A stretch of DNA of 64,000 bases from an uncultured Granulosicoccus sp. (GTDB lineage Bacteria > Pseudomonadota > Gammaproteobacteria > Granulosicoccales > Granulosicoccaceae). Made by a program: the position numbers and the translations under genes. This document shows positions 52,873-62,012 of the stretch, one piece after another (positions within the stretch are counted from its first letter, which is position 1; every line of letters starts with the position of its first letter). The notes below the pieces were generated by a model. The model had not been told where the DNA came from and ran no database searches. It worked only from the letters and a program-made list of their open reading frames with translations. The stretch is taken from positions 328,732 to 392,731 of the forward strand of contig CANMQI010000007.1 of the NCBI GenBank assembly GCA_947499955.1, read 5' to 3'.

Positions 52873-54600
52873 ATGACTAAACGACTTCTTCTGGTGGAAC
52901 CATCCGCCACCATGCGGTATGTGCTGGACAAGCACGCCCAATCGCTGGGTTTCGAGGTGGATGCTACCGAGAGCTTCAGTGTGGCTGTCGAGTCGCTGGA
53001 AAAACAGTACCAGCAGTTTGGTACGGAGTTTTGCGGTCTGCTGTTTGGCTGGCCGATAACCGAACAGGAAGATGCGACTTCACTGGCGCAGTTGCTCGAA
53101 CAGCCTTCCTATCGGGACTTGCCGGTGGTCGTGATGTCGACAGACATGCGGGCAGAAACGCGTGCCTGGGCCGCGGGTCGGGAAAACACCGGTTTGCTCG
53201 CCTGGAAGGAATATCAGGGCCTGGAGGCCCAGTTGCAGAAGTTGATCGAAGCGGATGCCGACGATACTGCCGCATTGCCCTCCAGTGTTGACAACAGCGA
53301 TATCCACTTGTTGATCGTCGATGACTCGGCAACCATTCGCTATTCCCTGCGGGATCTGTTTCAGCTGCAGGGATATCGAGTCACTCTGGCGGCAACGCAG
53401 GTAGAGGCGATGCAGGTGGCCACGACCGACAAGGTCGATATTGCCATACTCGATTATTACCTCACTGAAACCACCGGTGATCTGTTGTGCCGTGACCTCA
53501 TGATGCATAACGCCGTGGGCAACATCGTCTGTACCGTTCTGACCGGCACCTACAGCGACCACATCATCAAGCGCAGCTTGCGAGCGGGTGCCGTGGAATG
53601 CATGTTCAAGAACGAATCCAGTGAATTGCTGCTCAGTCGCATCGGCGCCATCAGCCGTTTTGTACGGCAGCGAAGACGACTGCAGAGTGAGCATCTGTTG
53701 CTCGAGGAGGTCATAGAGGCCGTGGCAGGCGCTGTGCTGATTCTCGATGCAGAGCTGCAGATCAGCTATATCAATGATGCCGGGCTGCAGGAACTGCAGC
53801 TGAAACGGCGCGAGGCTCTATTGGGCCAGCCCGGAACGGCGCTGCTGGAAAGGGGAGGCCCTCAACAGGGAACGTCAGGCCAACCGCGTTCTGCCAGCTG
53901 GCGGCTGCCTGATGGCAAACAGGTGGATGTCGACTACGAGCTCGTCAGCATCGAATCCTCCGGGCACCGTCTGATCCGGTTTGCCCGGGCAGCCATTCCC
54001 ATCGTGTCCGGTGCCGCTGCCGGCAAGAGCGGATCGACCGGCGCAGTCTCTGCCGAAAGCGCGTCAGCGCCGGCAACGCCGCAGAAGCTTCTGCCTGCCA
54101 GTGCCGGGTTCATGCAACAGATGCGCTGGTATCTGTCCAAGGGCGCAACGCTCAGTGAGCGCACCAGCCTGATGATCATGGATGTCCAGATTCTGGATGC
54201 CAGCGGCAAGCTGCTGCCGTTGAGTGAAATGCCCAGTCTGCAAGCGCGGGTGGAAGCGGTCATGCAGGGCATTTACAAACGCCCCGGGCACGTCAGCTTG
54301 CTCACTGACACGCGTTTCGGATTTCTGCTGCGACACAAGGAAGAATCACATGTCTATCTGCTGGCTCGCAAGATCATGCAGTTGTGTCTGGAGCTGGAAC
54401 TCAAGCAGGATGATGTGTCACTGGTCTGTGCCGGCAGCCTGTTGAGTCTGGTCGACAAGCAGGGGCATTCCATCGAGACCTTGATCCTGCATGCCTTCAA
54501 AGGGGTGGAGCTGGCGCGCGCACGCGGTCCCAATCAGATCCTGCTGATGGATCTGCGGCGCATGCTCAATGCCTATCCTGCGACAGGCACCGGGACGTAG
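52873..54600 (+). CDS. REC-REC-PAS-degenerate-GGDEF signalling protein
   Basis: The 575-residue product has four recognisable modules. The first receiver-like domain (about 1-124, KRLLLVEPSATMRYVLDKH) lacks the acidic pocket (EP for DD) and has no aspartate at the phosphorylation position. The second receiver (about 143-265) is intact: D150/D151, phosphoacceptor D194 (DIAILDYYL), T224 and K246. A PAS-like segment (about 275-370, VAGAVLILDAELQISYINDAG in part) and an Ala/Ser/Gly-rich linker follow. The last part (about 410-565) has a GGDEF-like fold without the signature; the motif position reads DTRFGFLL and the end GVELARARGPNQI resembles RAKAxGRN. The GTG at 52846 would add nine residues; ATG 52873 is preferred. 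No known output is intact. Confidence 0.78.
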   Translation: MTKRLLLVEPSATMRYVLDKHAQSLGFEVDATESFSVAVESLEKQYQQFGTEFCGLLFGWPITEQEDATSLAQLLEQPSYRDLPVVVMSTDMRAETRAWAAGRENTGLLAWKEYQGLEAQLQKLIEADADDTAALPSSVDNSDIHLLIVDDSATIRYSLRDLFQLQGYRVTLAATQVEAMQVATTDKVDIAILDYYLTETTGDLLCRDLMMHNAVGNIVCTVLTGTYSDHIIKRSLRAGAVECMFKNESSELLLSRIGAISRFVRQRRRLQSEHLLLEEVIEAVAGAVLILDAELQISYINDAGLQELQLKRREALLGQPGTALLERGGPQQGTSGQPRSASWRLPDGKQVDVDYELVSIESSGHRLIRFARAAIPIVSGAAAGKSGSTGAVSAESASAPATPQKLLPASAGFMQQMRWYLSKGATLSERTSLMIMDVQILDASGKLLPLSEMPSLQARVEAVMQGIYKRPGHVSLLTDTRFGFLLRHKEESHVYLLARKIMQLCLELELKQDDVSLVCAGSLLSLVDKQGHSIETLILHAFKGVELARARGPNQILLMDLRRMLNAYPATGTGT

Positions 54601-54658
54601 AGTCAAGAGACTTGTCGGGGAAAGATCCCGGCAGCCTGCGTGCGGCTGTGACAGCTTG

Positions 54659-56392
54659 TCAGCGCAAGATCAGCACCTCGCCAATTCCTGACCCGTTCGC
54701 CTGAGTACGCCTGGCATCGACAGCCATTATCAGGGTACTGCCATCGGCAGACAGGACCATTTCTCTGCCGAAGTCCTGTTTGGCCAGAGTGGGTATGGCT
54801 TCGGGTAGCTCCAGATTGCTGAGCCATTGAGCTGACTGAGGATGATATTGCCAGGTACTGAAGGCAGCATCGGGCATGTTGCCGGTTTCCGGGTCGTCCT
54901 CCAACTGCCAGCCCAGCACGACCTGAGTCAGCCATTCGCTGGCATGGAACACAAGGGTAGCCTGGGCCTCTTTTGTCGGCGGCGCTCGCAGAGAGCTGAG
55001 TGCCTGCAGGGAGATGCCCTCGGCAGCCGACTGGGTGCCTGAATTCTGGTTGAGCGCGTAGCGCCACATGATCGGGTAGCGTTCTGCTCTGTTGCCGGCT
55101 TCCCAGCCAGCGATCAGCAACTGATCCCCCTGCGTGTTGGCATGCAGGGAGAGCTCGTGCTTCTGACTGAAGTCGGATAGCAACAGATGAGCTGTCTGTT
55201 GCCAGTCATCTGTGGCTGGCTCGATTGACCACAGGTTCAGATAGGTCGAACCGTTTTGCTGGACAAGTGCCAGAATGCGGGTGAAATCGCGGCTGACGGT
55301 GCTACTGATCAGTCCCGGTCGGAGTTCAGGTGCCGAAGTTGTGTTAGTGCTGTTCATGTCTGCGAGCACTTGCGGCGTGGACCAGCCAGCTTGCGTGCGA
55401 CGGCTCGTATATAGCCGGTCCTCACTGTGCAACAACAGCTCATTGCCCACAGCGGACACTGTTATCGAGTGGTCTCGATCAGCGAATTCGTCTATGCCCT
55501 GACCGAAGGCTGTTTGCCCGGCCGAGTCAGTTGCCGGCTCTCCGGGCAGTGGCAGGGACGTGGTTTGCAGCCAGGTCTCACCCAGCCGTTCGAGAATTCT
55601 GATTTCAGCTGAATTGCTGTTGCCTGTGTTACGTATGTATACTGCAACGGTGTCACCGGTGTCGGATGCAGACAGAAAGAACGAGCGCTCCTCGAAGTCA
55701 GGCAGATCATCCAGGCGAAGTCGTTGGGAAAGCGACCACTGGGTTTCACTGCGAATGTGAAATTCCAGTGAGCCTTCCAGTGGCATGCTGATGACAGCCA
55801 GTGATGCATCGTGATTGAGTGCCATCTGATCGGCGAACCGTTCTCCGCGCAGAAAAACGGCGGGTGACAGATACTGTGCGGTTGCCGGGGCCAGACCGGA
55901 CAGTGCCATGCGCTCCGAACTGACGCAGTTGTCGGCCGTACACAGTTCCAGTCGATACTGTTGACGATGCCAGGGAGTCTGTGCTGTTGCGCTTGGCAGG
56001 TGCAGCAGATGTTGCTGCCAGTCATCCGATTCGTGGATCAGCATCTCGCCCGGCAGGGCAGAATCATGTCGATAGAGGCGTGCCAGCGTCTGTCCGGCCA
56101 TCGGCGACCAGTCCAGTATCAGGGTTCCCGGTTCGGCTCGAAGCCGCAAGATGGGTTGCTCGGGCGCTATCAGGATATCCCCTGACAGGCTGGACGAGGT
56201 TCCACCGGAGGTTCCGCCGCCGTTGCCGGTGCTGTCATCGGTCAGCAGTCCGACTGTTGTGTTCCCGGACTCACTGGTGAGCACATCCGGAACGCCAGCT
56301 GATTCCTGTTGGCAGGCAGCCGTCAGCAGGGCGCAGAGCAGTACGGACCCTGTCCACGATGGCCTTGCGGTGGTCAATCGGGTCTTGCACAT
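54659..56392 (-). CDS. Lipoprotein with beta-rich repeat sequence, unknown function
   Basis: The 577-residue product has a signal with lipobox (LLTAAC, cysteine about 27), then a low-complexity Gly/Ser/Thr linker (about 50-72, NGGGTSGGTSSSLSG). The remaining part has a fibronectin-like stretch (LRLRAEPGTLILDWSPMAGQTLARLYR, in part) and many short beta-strand repeats with DxxGDTVAVYIRNTG and SADGSTLIMAVDAR, suggesting a beta-propeller or WD-like fold. I recognise no family. Two cysteines (ELCTADNCVSSE) could pair. It converges on the REC gene and has 170 bases upstream before the VWA gene. Confidence 0.55.
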   Translation of the reverse strand: MCKTRLTTARPSWTGSVLLCALLTAACQQESAGVPDVLTSESGNTTVGLLTDDSTGNGGGTSGGTSSSLSGDILIAPEQPILRLRAEPGTLILDWSPMAGQTLARLYRHDSALPGEMLIHESDDWQQHLLHLPSATAQTPWHRQQYRLELCTADNCVSSERMALSGLAPATAQYLSPAVFLRGERFADQMALNHDASLAVISMPLEGSLEFHIRSETQWSLSQRLRLDDLPDFEERSFFLSASDTGDTVAVYIRNTGNSNSAEIRILERLGETWLQTTSLPLPGEPATDSAGQTAFGQGIDEFADRDHSITVSAVGNELLLHSEDRLYTSRRTQAGWSTPQVLADMNSTNTTSAPELRPGLISSTVSRDFTRILALVQQNGSTYLNLWSIEPATDDWQQTAHLLLSDFSQKHELSLHANTQGDQLLIAGWEAGNRAERYPIMWRYALNQNSGTQSAAEGISLQALSSLRAPPTKEAQATLVFHASEWLTQVVLGWQLEDDPETGNMPDAAFSTWQYHPQSAQWLSNLELPEAIPTLAKQDFGREMVLSADGSTLIMAVDARRTQANGSGIGEVLILR

Positions 56393-56563
56393 GGCCAGTC
56401 AGTCGTCTGCGAAGCCGGAAACGAAATTGAGCGTTGGGCGAGACAGACTGAACTTCGGCTGAAACAAGTATTCGGTTTGAGCCGTCTGTAGGAGTTGTCC
56501 GAAGGTTTGTCGGTCTCGCCCGCCTGACGTTTCGCAAAAAACATGCCACGGGTGTCTGACTGA

Positions 56564-57787
56564 TCAGTGCTTCTCGGCGTCCGAGGTAATCGTGATGGGC
56601 GTCTTCAGACAATCGATGGCTTGCTGCAAGCCGTCGACTGTCATCGGAAACATGCGATCGGACATCAGCTCACGGGTCATTCTGACCGAGGGTGTGGTAT
56701 CCCACCACTGCGACGACTCCGGATTCAACCAGACACAGTGTGGGTAAGCCTGTTGCAGGCGTCTGAGCCAGAGTGCACCGGGTTCCTGGTTCCAGTGCTC
56801 GACGCTGCCGCCCGGCACCATGATTTCATACGGGCTCATGGTGGCATCGCCAACAATGATCAGGCGATGATCCTTGCCGTAGGTCCGTATCAGTTCTGCC
56901 GTGGAGGTGTGCTGCGAATGACGTCTGGCGTTGTCCTGCCAGAGCTTTTCATAGATGAAATTGTGGAACCAGTAAGTATCGAGTCGCTTGAATTCGGATC
57001 GTGCAGCTGAAAACAGGGTTTCACTGAGCTGGGCGTGATAATCCATGGAGCCGCCGATATCGATCAGTAGCAGCACCTTGATGGCATTGCGACGTTCCGC
57101 GCGCAGATGGATGTCCAGCAGTCCACCATTGCTGGCCGTCGCTCTGACGGTTTCATCCAGATCCAGATTGTCAGGACGACCGTCGCGCGCCAATCGTCTG
57201 AGCTTGCGCAAGGCCATCTTGAAGTTGCGTGTGCCGATCTCGCGAGAGCCGTCGAGATCCTTGAAGCGTCGTTGTTCCCAGACCTTGACCGCACGCCCCT
57301 GGCGTTTTGCAGACTGCCCGATACGAATACCTTCCGGGTTGAAACCGCTGTGGCCGAATGGGGAAGTGCCGCCCGTGCCGATCCAGCGATTGCCGCCGTG
57401 ATGTTCTTCCTGCTGTTCCTCGAGACGCTTGGCGAGTGTCTCCATCAAGGCATCCCAACCACCCAGGGCTTCCACCTGGGCCCGTTGTTCTTCGGTCAGG
57501 CTCTCGAGCTTGGCGGATTTCAGCCATTCTTCCGGTATGGCCGTGTCCAGCGATTCCAGCAAGGCGTCGAACTGTTGCGCCTGACCTGACCAGTAGTCGC
57601 TGAATACCTGGTCAAAGCGGTCGTAGAACGCTTCATTCTTGACAAGACACAGGCGCGCAAAGCTGTGGAAGTTCTCCAGGTCCAGTGTGCCCAGACCTGC
57701 TTGCAGGCCCTGCATCAACGTCAGCCATTCGCTCAGTGAAACCGGCAGGCCAGCCTGACGCAGACGATCATGAAAATCGAGCAGCAT
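56564..57787 (-). CDS. VWA domain-containing protein, CoxE-like
   Basis: The 407-residue protein has the CoxE-type N-terminal helical part (about 1-200, RLRQAGLPVSLSEWLTLMQGLQAG in part) and a von Willebrand A domain (about 240-400) with the metal site as VLLLIDIGGSMDYHAQLSE, a DxGGS MIDAS variant, and HRLIIVGDATMSPYEIM. A MoxR AAA+ ATPase is directly upstream (31 bases). MoxR/VWA pairs act as chaperone-like complexes that assemble metal centres or secreted enzymes in several systems. The target here is unknown; no cox (CO dehydrogenase) structural genes are in the window. Confidence 0.88.
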   Translation of the reverse strand: MLLDFHDRLRQAGLPVSLSEWLTLMQGLQAGLGTLDLENFHSFARLCLVKNEAFYDRFDQVFSDYWSGQAQQFDALLESLDTAIPEEWLKSAKLESLTEEQRAQVEALGGWDALMETLAKRLEEQQEEHHGGNRWIGTGGTSPFGHSGFNPEGIRIGQSAKRQGRAVKVWEQRRFKDLDGSREIGTRNFKMALRKLRRLARDGRPDNLDLDETVRATASNGGLLDIHLRAERRNAIKVLLLIDIGGSMDYHAQLSETLFSAARSEFKRLDTYWFHNFIYEKLWQDNARRHSQHTSTAELIRTYGKDHRLIIVGDATMSPYEIMVPGGSVEHWNQEPGALWLRRLQQAYPHCVWLNPESSQWWDTTPSVRMTRELMSDRMFPMTVDGLQQAIDCLKTPITITSDAEKH

Positions 57788-57817
57788 CTGAGTTCCTTGC
57801 GCAGTTGGGTTGATGCA

Positions 57818-58687
57818 TTATCGCTGCTTGTTCTGCTGCTGACGATTGAGGAAGATCAGACGTTCGAACAGATGCACATCCTGTTCGTTCTTCAGCAAGG
57901 CACCATGCATCTTGGGCAAGACTGTGCGAATGTCATCGGCCTTGAGCGCCTCGGGAGGCAAATCGTCGGCTATCAACAGCTTCAGCCAGTCGAGCAATTC
58001 GGAGGTCGACGGTTTCTTCTTCAAACCCGGCACTTCCCGCAGGTCGAAGAAAACCTCCAGAGCAGCGCTGAGCAGATCCTGCTTGATGTCGGGGAAGTGC
58101 GCATCCACGATGCGTTGCATGGTGCTGCGTTCCGGAAAGCTGATGTAGTGGAAAAAGCAGCGGCGCAGGAAGGCATCGGGCAATTCCTTCTCGTTGTTAC
58201 TGGTGATGATGACCAGTGGGCGCTGCCGTGCGGTAATGATTTCGCGTGTTTCGTAGACTTCGAACGACATCTGATCGAGTTCCTGCAGCAGGTCGTTGGG
58301 AAACTCGATGTCGGCCTTGTCGATTTCGTCGATCAACACGACCGAGTGCTGTTCGCTGACAAAGGCATCCCACAAGACACCGCGAACGATGTAATTGTTG
58401 ATATCCGCTACACGTGCATCGCCAAGTTGAGAGTCTCGCAGGCGAGATACGGCATCATATTCATACAGACCCTGCTGGGCCCGCGTGGTGGACTTGATAT
58501 GCCAGGCATGCAGCGGTGCATTCAGCCGGCGTGCCACCTCGATGGCCAGTTCAGTCTTGCCGGTACCCGGTTCACCCTTGATCAGCAAGGGGCGCTGCAG
58601 TGTCAGCGCGGCATCGACAGCTTGCTGCAGGTCGTCGGTGGTGATGTAATTACTGGCGGGCGCGCCGCTGTTGGCAGTGTCTTTCAC
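57818..58687 (-). CDS. MoxR-family AAA+ ATPase
   Basis: The 289-residue protein has Walker A IKGEPGTGKTELAIEVARRL (GEPGTGKT about 36-43), Walker B VVLIDEIDKADIEFPN (about 111-126), sensor 1 LVIITSNNEKELPDAFLRRC (about 162-180, in part) and the arginine finger in the same element. The likely start is GTG 58687, eight bases after the HIT stop; the frame open to 58882 lies within the HIT gene and is a shadow. It is paired with the VWA gene downstream, the MoxR/CoxE arrangement. Confidence 0.9.
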   Translation of the reverse strand: MKDTANSGAPASNYITTDDLQQAVDAALTLQRPLLIKGEPGTGKTELAIEVARRLNAPLHAWHIKSTTRAQQGLYEYDAVSRLRDSQLGDARVADINNYIVRGVLWDAFVSEQHSVVLIDEIDKADIEFPNDLLQELDQMSFEVYETREIITARQRPLVIITSNNEKELPDAFLRRCFFHYISFPERSTMQRIVDAHFPDIKQDLLSAALEVFFDLREVPGLKKKPSTSELLDWLKLLIADDLPPEALKADDIRTVLPKMHGALLKNEQDVHLFERLIFLNRQQQNKQR

Positions 58688-58694
58688 AGGGGCG

Positions 58695-59051
58695 TCAGCT
58701 CTTGCGGACGAGCATGGGGCCGACGTCCGCGCCACCCAGCAGATGCATGTGAATATGCTGAACTTCCTGTCGGCCGTGTTCGCCGCAATTGACAATGAGT
58801 CGGTAGCCGTCGGCACTGATGCCTTCGTCGCGAGCAATCTGGCGGGCAACCGTGAACATGCGGCCCAACGTGGCCTCGTCATCGGCGGTCACATCATCGA
58901 CCGCCGGAATATGCCGATTGGGGACGATCAGTACATGGGTAGGGCGCTGCGGATTGATGTCACGAAAGGCGGTGACCAGTTCATCCTGGTAGAGCATGTC
59001 CGAAGGCAGTTCCTTGCGGATGATCTTGCTGAAAATAGTTTCTTCGATCAC
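58695..59051 (-). CDS. hinT: HIT-family hydrolase (HinT-like)
   Basis: The 118-residue protein has the HIT motif [10 protein letters not shown] (about 96-105, H-x-H-x-H), the N-terminal [19 protein letters not shown] (about 6-24) and [18 protein letters not shown] (about 37-54), the pattern of HinT purine nucleoside phosphoramidases. It opens a minus-strand set with the MoxR and VWA genes and is divergent from the PduO gene by 118 bases. Confidence 0.93.
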   Translation of the reverse strand: MIEETIFSKIIRKELPSDMLYQDELVTAFRDINPQRPTHVLIVPNRHIPAVDDVTADDEATLGRMFTVARQIARDEGISADGYRLIVNCGEHGRQEVQHIHMHLLGGADVGPMLVRKS

Positions 59052-59169
59052 GTCGATATACTCGAGGTTTCAGGGCACGAGCCATTATACTGTGCTGCCT
59101 GGATTCCGGCCGACACCATCTGGTATCGAACCGGTCGGGCAATCCGGTCAGGCAACCACGGGAATCAAG

Positions 59170-59739
59170 ATGGGCAACCGATTATCGAAAATCTACACAC
59201 GTACCGGCGATGACGGTACGACAGGTCTCGGGGACGGTAGCCGCACTGACAAGGATGGGGTGCGTGTCGAGGCCTATGGCACCACGGATGAACTGAACTC
59301 GGTACTGGGGTTGCTGTTGGCACAGCAGGATGTACCGGAGCAGGTGACTCGGGTACTGAATGAAATCCAGCATCACCTGTTCGATCTGGGCGGTGAGCTG
59401 TGCATTCCGGGTCATCAGGCCATCGGGCAGGAGCATATCGACTGGCTGGAGAAGACTCTGGATCACTTCAATGCCGACTTGCCGCCGCTGAAGGATTTCA
59501 TTCTGCCAGGAGGCAGTCAGGCGGCGGCTTATTGCCACCTGGCGCGTACTGTCTGCCGCCGGGCAGAGCGTCTCGTCGTCAGCCTGCAGCGTGTCGAAAC
59601 CGTACCGCCATTCAGCATGAAGTACCTGAACCGCCTGTCTGATCTGTTGTTCGTTATCGCCAGGGTTCTGGCGCGTCATCAGGGTGGCAGTGAAGTCCTT
59701 TGGCAAAAGGACAGGCCTCCGGTCGATCTCGCCGATTGA
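59170..59739 (+). CDS. PduO-type cob(I)alamin adenosyltransferase
   Basis: This enzyme transfers adenosyl from ATP to cob(I)alamin, forming coenzyme B12. The 189-residue protein from ATG 59170 starts GNRLSKIYTRTGDDGTTGLGDGSR (in part; ATP-binding TRTGDDGTTGL), continues VEAYGTTDELNSVLGLLL and ends with the active-site FILPGGSQAAAYCHLARTVCRRAERL (in part) and YLNRLSDLLFVIARV. A longer frame to 58996 is not needed. It stands alone on the plus strand between the HIT and lytic transglycosylase genes. Confidence 0.92.
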   Translation: MGNRLSKIYTRTGDDGTTGLGDGSRTDKDGVRVEAYGTTDELNSVLGLLLAQQDVPEQVTRVLNEIQHHLFDLGGELCIPGHQAIGQEHIDWLEKTLDHFNADLPPLKDFILPGGSQAAAYCHLARTVCRRAERLVVSLQRVETVPPFSMKYLNRLSDLLFVIARVLARHQGGSEVLWQKDRPPVDLAD

Positions 59740-59749
59740 CAGCGGGTAT

Positions 59750-59769
59750 CGTTCGCTGTTTCGCGAACG
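59750..59769 (+). terminator. Hairpin after the PduO gene
   Basis: cgttcgc/gcgaacg enclose a short loop 10 bases after the stop; an alternative gaacg/cgttc stem follows (59765-59778) and leads into acaacagttttt. The two are mutually exclusive, which could give attenuation-like switching. Confidence 0.35.
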
Positions 59770-59884
59770 GTCGCGTTCACAACAGTTTTTACCCGTGTAA
59801 CATGGGCTATTGACCTTCAGTTGTTCACACTGTGAAGGTCCATGATCCGTACGCACAGCGTCACATCCAGTCGAACAACCCTCT

Positions 59885-59906
59885 TTCCCGGTGTCCAGAC
59901 CGGGAA
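59885..59906 (+). promoter_or_regulatory. Hairpin over the ribosome binding site of the lytic transglycosylase gene
   Basis: ttcccggt (59885-59892) and accgggaa (59899-59906) form a perfect 8-bp stem around gtccag; the 3' arm holds gggaa, the only Shine-Dalgarno-like sequence before ATG 59918 (11 bases away). A further IR (gaccttca/tgaaggtc, 59812-59840) lies upstream. Translation may therefore be controlled by RNA structure. GTG 59891 falls inside the hairpin and is the alternative start. Confidence 0.4.
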
Positions 59907-59917
59907 TCGTCGTGAAA

Positions 59918-60982
59918 ATGCCCCGATACCTTCGTCAGAAATCCGACTCTCCGAATCTGCCTCGAGCGCTTGCGTTGTGTCTGGCTGCGACGCTGACTGT
60001 CATTCTCTTCCAGCCGATGCCGTTGGCCAGAGCTGTCAGTATCGAACACGCTGAGCCTGACAGTATCGGGCCATTGGCTCTGGCGACAACCGATGCGGAT
60101 TTTTCGACAGTCAGTCGATTGCCGCATGCAAGCCAGTCGCAAGCTCCGTCCTTGTCACAAACGGTGGTTCTGCCGTTGACGCAGTTGCCCGATGGCACGA
60201 CGCTCATGACGATGCCGGAGGCCGTTACCGACGCGCCGGCTGCGAGCCTGCAGCGGCCCGGCAGCTTCGTCAAGGAAGCCATTCTGGAGCCGATGCTGGG
60301 TTTGGTCAGTCATCGTTTATGGGTATCTGCATCGTTCGACTCACCCGATAGTGCTCTGTCAGAACAACACCCGCTACCCGGCCAGTTCCGCGGTGTGGGC
60401 TTTCCCGATATTCGCTCTCATCGAAAGATCGAGCGCTACAACAGCTATGATCCGGATCAGCCATTCAACTGGAATTCCATGGTGGCCTGGCGCATGCCGG
60501 ATGATGAGGAACAGGTTCGAGAGCCCATTGCGGACGTGCATTGCATGGGGCTCTCTCCGCAGGCAGTCGCAAGGCGAGCCGATCGCTATGAGCAGCTGAT
60601 TCAGGAGACAGCCGCAGAGTACGGGATCAGCGCCAGCCTCGTGAAGGCCATCGTTGCCAAGGAATCGTGTTTTGACAGTGAGGCCTTGTCGCGAGTCGGT
60701 GCCCAGGGCCTGATGCAGCTGATGCCGGATACAGCGCAGTGGTTGAAGGTGACCGATCCACTGGATCCGGAGGAAAATCTGCGTGCCGGTGTTCGCTACA
60801 TTGCCAGCCTGCGAGAGCAGTTCGGCACTCTGGATCTGGCACTGGCCGCTTATAACGCGGGCCCCGGCAATGTCCGGCGCTACAAGGGTGTGCCGCCGTT
60901 CGCAGAGACCGAAAGCTATGTGCTGATGGTCAAGGCCTATTATCGCCGTTATGCCGCTGCCAACATGCTGGCATCACGCTGA
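59918..60982 (+). CDS. Lytic transglycosylase, family 1 (SLT domain)
   Basis: The 354-residue protein has a signal peptide (about 13-37, ALALCLAATLTVILFQPMPLARA in part), then a roughly 170-residue region of low similarity. The C-terminal SLT domain (about 225-350) has the catalytic glutamate E249 (IVAKESCFDSEA), GAQGLMQLMPDTA, and AYNAGPGNVRRYKG, all defining family 1 transglycosylases that cleave peptidoglycan to 1,6-anhydro ends. The length and single SLT domain resemble MltC/EmtA-like enzymes but no lipobox is visible. It faces the ABC transporter. Confidence 0.9.
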   Translation: MPRYLRQKSDSPNLPRALALCLAATLTVILFQPMPLARAVSIEHAEPDSIGPLALATTDADFSTVSRLPHASQSQAPSLSQTVVLPLTQLPDGTTLMTMPEAVTDAPAASLQRPGSFVKEAILEPMLGLVSHRLWVSASFDSPDSALSEQHPLPGQFRGVGFPDIRSHRKIERYNSYDPDQPFNWNSMVAWRMPDDEEQVREPIADVHCMGLSPQAVARRADRYEQLIQETAAEYGISASLVKAIVAKESCFDSEALSRVGAQGLMQLMPDTAQWLKVTDPLDPEENLRAGVRYIASLREQFGTLDLALAAYNAGPGNVRRYKGVPPFAETESYVLMVKAYYRRYAAANMLASR

Positions 60983-61082
60983 TCGTTCTGCCCGGTAAAT
61001 CTGACCGTTAACCTGAATACCGGCAGGCCGTCGACGCTTTGCTGGTAAAATGGTCAATTCCTGTCTGTCATCACGGATCTCA

Positions 61083-62012
61083 ATGAACGCCTTGTCCATC
61101 GCCGGTCTGTCCAAGACCTATGGCGACAATGTCCATGCCCTGAAGGGCATCGATCTCGATGTGCCGGATGGTGATTTTTTCGCTCTGCTTGGCCCTAACG
61201 GTGCCGGCAAGTCAACGGCTATCGGTATCATCAGTGCGCTGGTGAACAAGACTGCCGGCAAGGTCGAGGTCTTTGGTCATGATATCGATCGTGAGCCGGA
61301 AGCGGCGAAGGCCAGTATCGGACTGGTACCCCAGGAATTCAATTTCAACATGTTCGAGCCTGTGTTGCCGACTGTGCTCAATGTGGCCGGTTACAACGGC
61401 ATCAGCCGCAAGGTAGCGCTCAGCCGGGCCGAGTATTACCTGAAGAAGCTCGACCTGTGGGACAAGCGCAAGGCCGCCTCGAGGCAACTCTCCGGCGGCA
61501 TGAAGCGCAGGCTCATGATTGCCCGAGCTCTGGTGCATGAACCACGCTTGCTGATCCTCGATGAACCAACTGCCGGGGTCGATCTGGAAATTCGTCGTTC
61601 CATGTGGGAATTTCTGACCGAACTGAATGAACAGCATGGCACCACGATCATTCTGACCACACACTATCTGGAAGAGGCCGAGGCCCTGTGCCGCAATGTC
61701 GCGATCATCGATGGTGGCAAGATTGTCGAGCGCGGTGCGGTTGCCCAACTACTGAGCCGTTCCATGCAGGAAACCTTCGTGCTGGATACCCGCGCTAATC
61801 CGGATGCGGCGCCAAGCCTGCCTCCGTTCACCTTGCGCCTGCGCAGCGAGAATCGCATGGAAGTGGATGTGCCGCATGGCCACACCATCAATGAGCTGTT
61901 CCAGGGTCTGAGCGAGCAGGGCATCGAGATTACCAGTCTGCGCAACAAGACCAACCGGCTGGAGGAGTTCTTTCTGCGTCTGGTACACCGCAAGACCGAG
62001 GCAAATACATGA
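61083..62012 (+). CDS. ABC transporter ATP-binding protein (ABC-2 type exporter)
   Basis: The 309-residue ATPase from ATG 61083 has Walker A GPNGAGKST (about 38-46), Q-loop VPQEFNFNMFEP, signature LSGGMKRRLMIARAL (about 139-153), Walker B LLILDEPTAGVDLE, and H-loop TTHYLEEAE. A C-terminal ligand-modulating part (about 230-309) is typical of ABC-2 exporters. An upstream-extended frame (61050) adds 11 residues without support. It is coupled to the permease gene (four-base overlap). The YadG/YadH pair of E. coli has the same architecture. Confidence 0.92.
   Translation: MNALSIAGLSKTYGDNVHALKGIDLDVPDGDFFALLGPNGAGKSTAIGIISALVNKTAGKVEVFGHDIDREPEAAKASIGLVPQEFNFNMFEPVLPTVLNVAGYNGISRKVALSRAEYYLKKLDLWDKRKAASRQLSGGMKRRLMIARALVHEPRLLILDEPTAGVDLEIRRSMWEFLTELNEQHGTTIILTTHYLEEAEALCRNVAIIDGGKIVERGAVAQLLSRSMQETFVLDTRANPDAAPSLPPFTLRLRSENRMEVDVPHGHTINELFQGLSEQGIEITSLRNKTNRLEEFFLRLVHRKTEANT

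Noticed and set aside
57770..58792. 340-residue plus-strand frame over the MoxR gene
   Set aside because: The MoxR reading on the minus strand has all AAA+ motifs; this frame has none.
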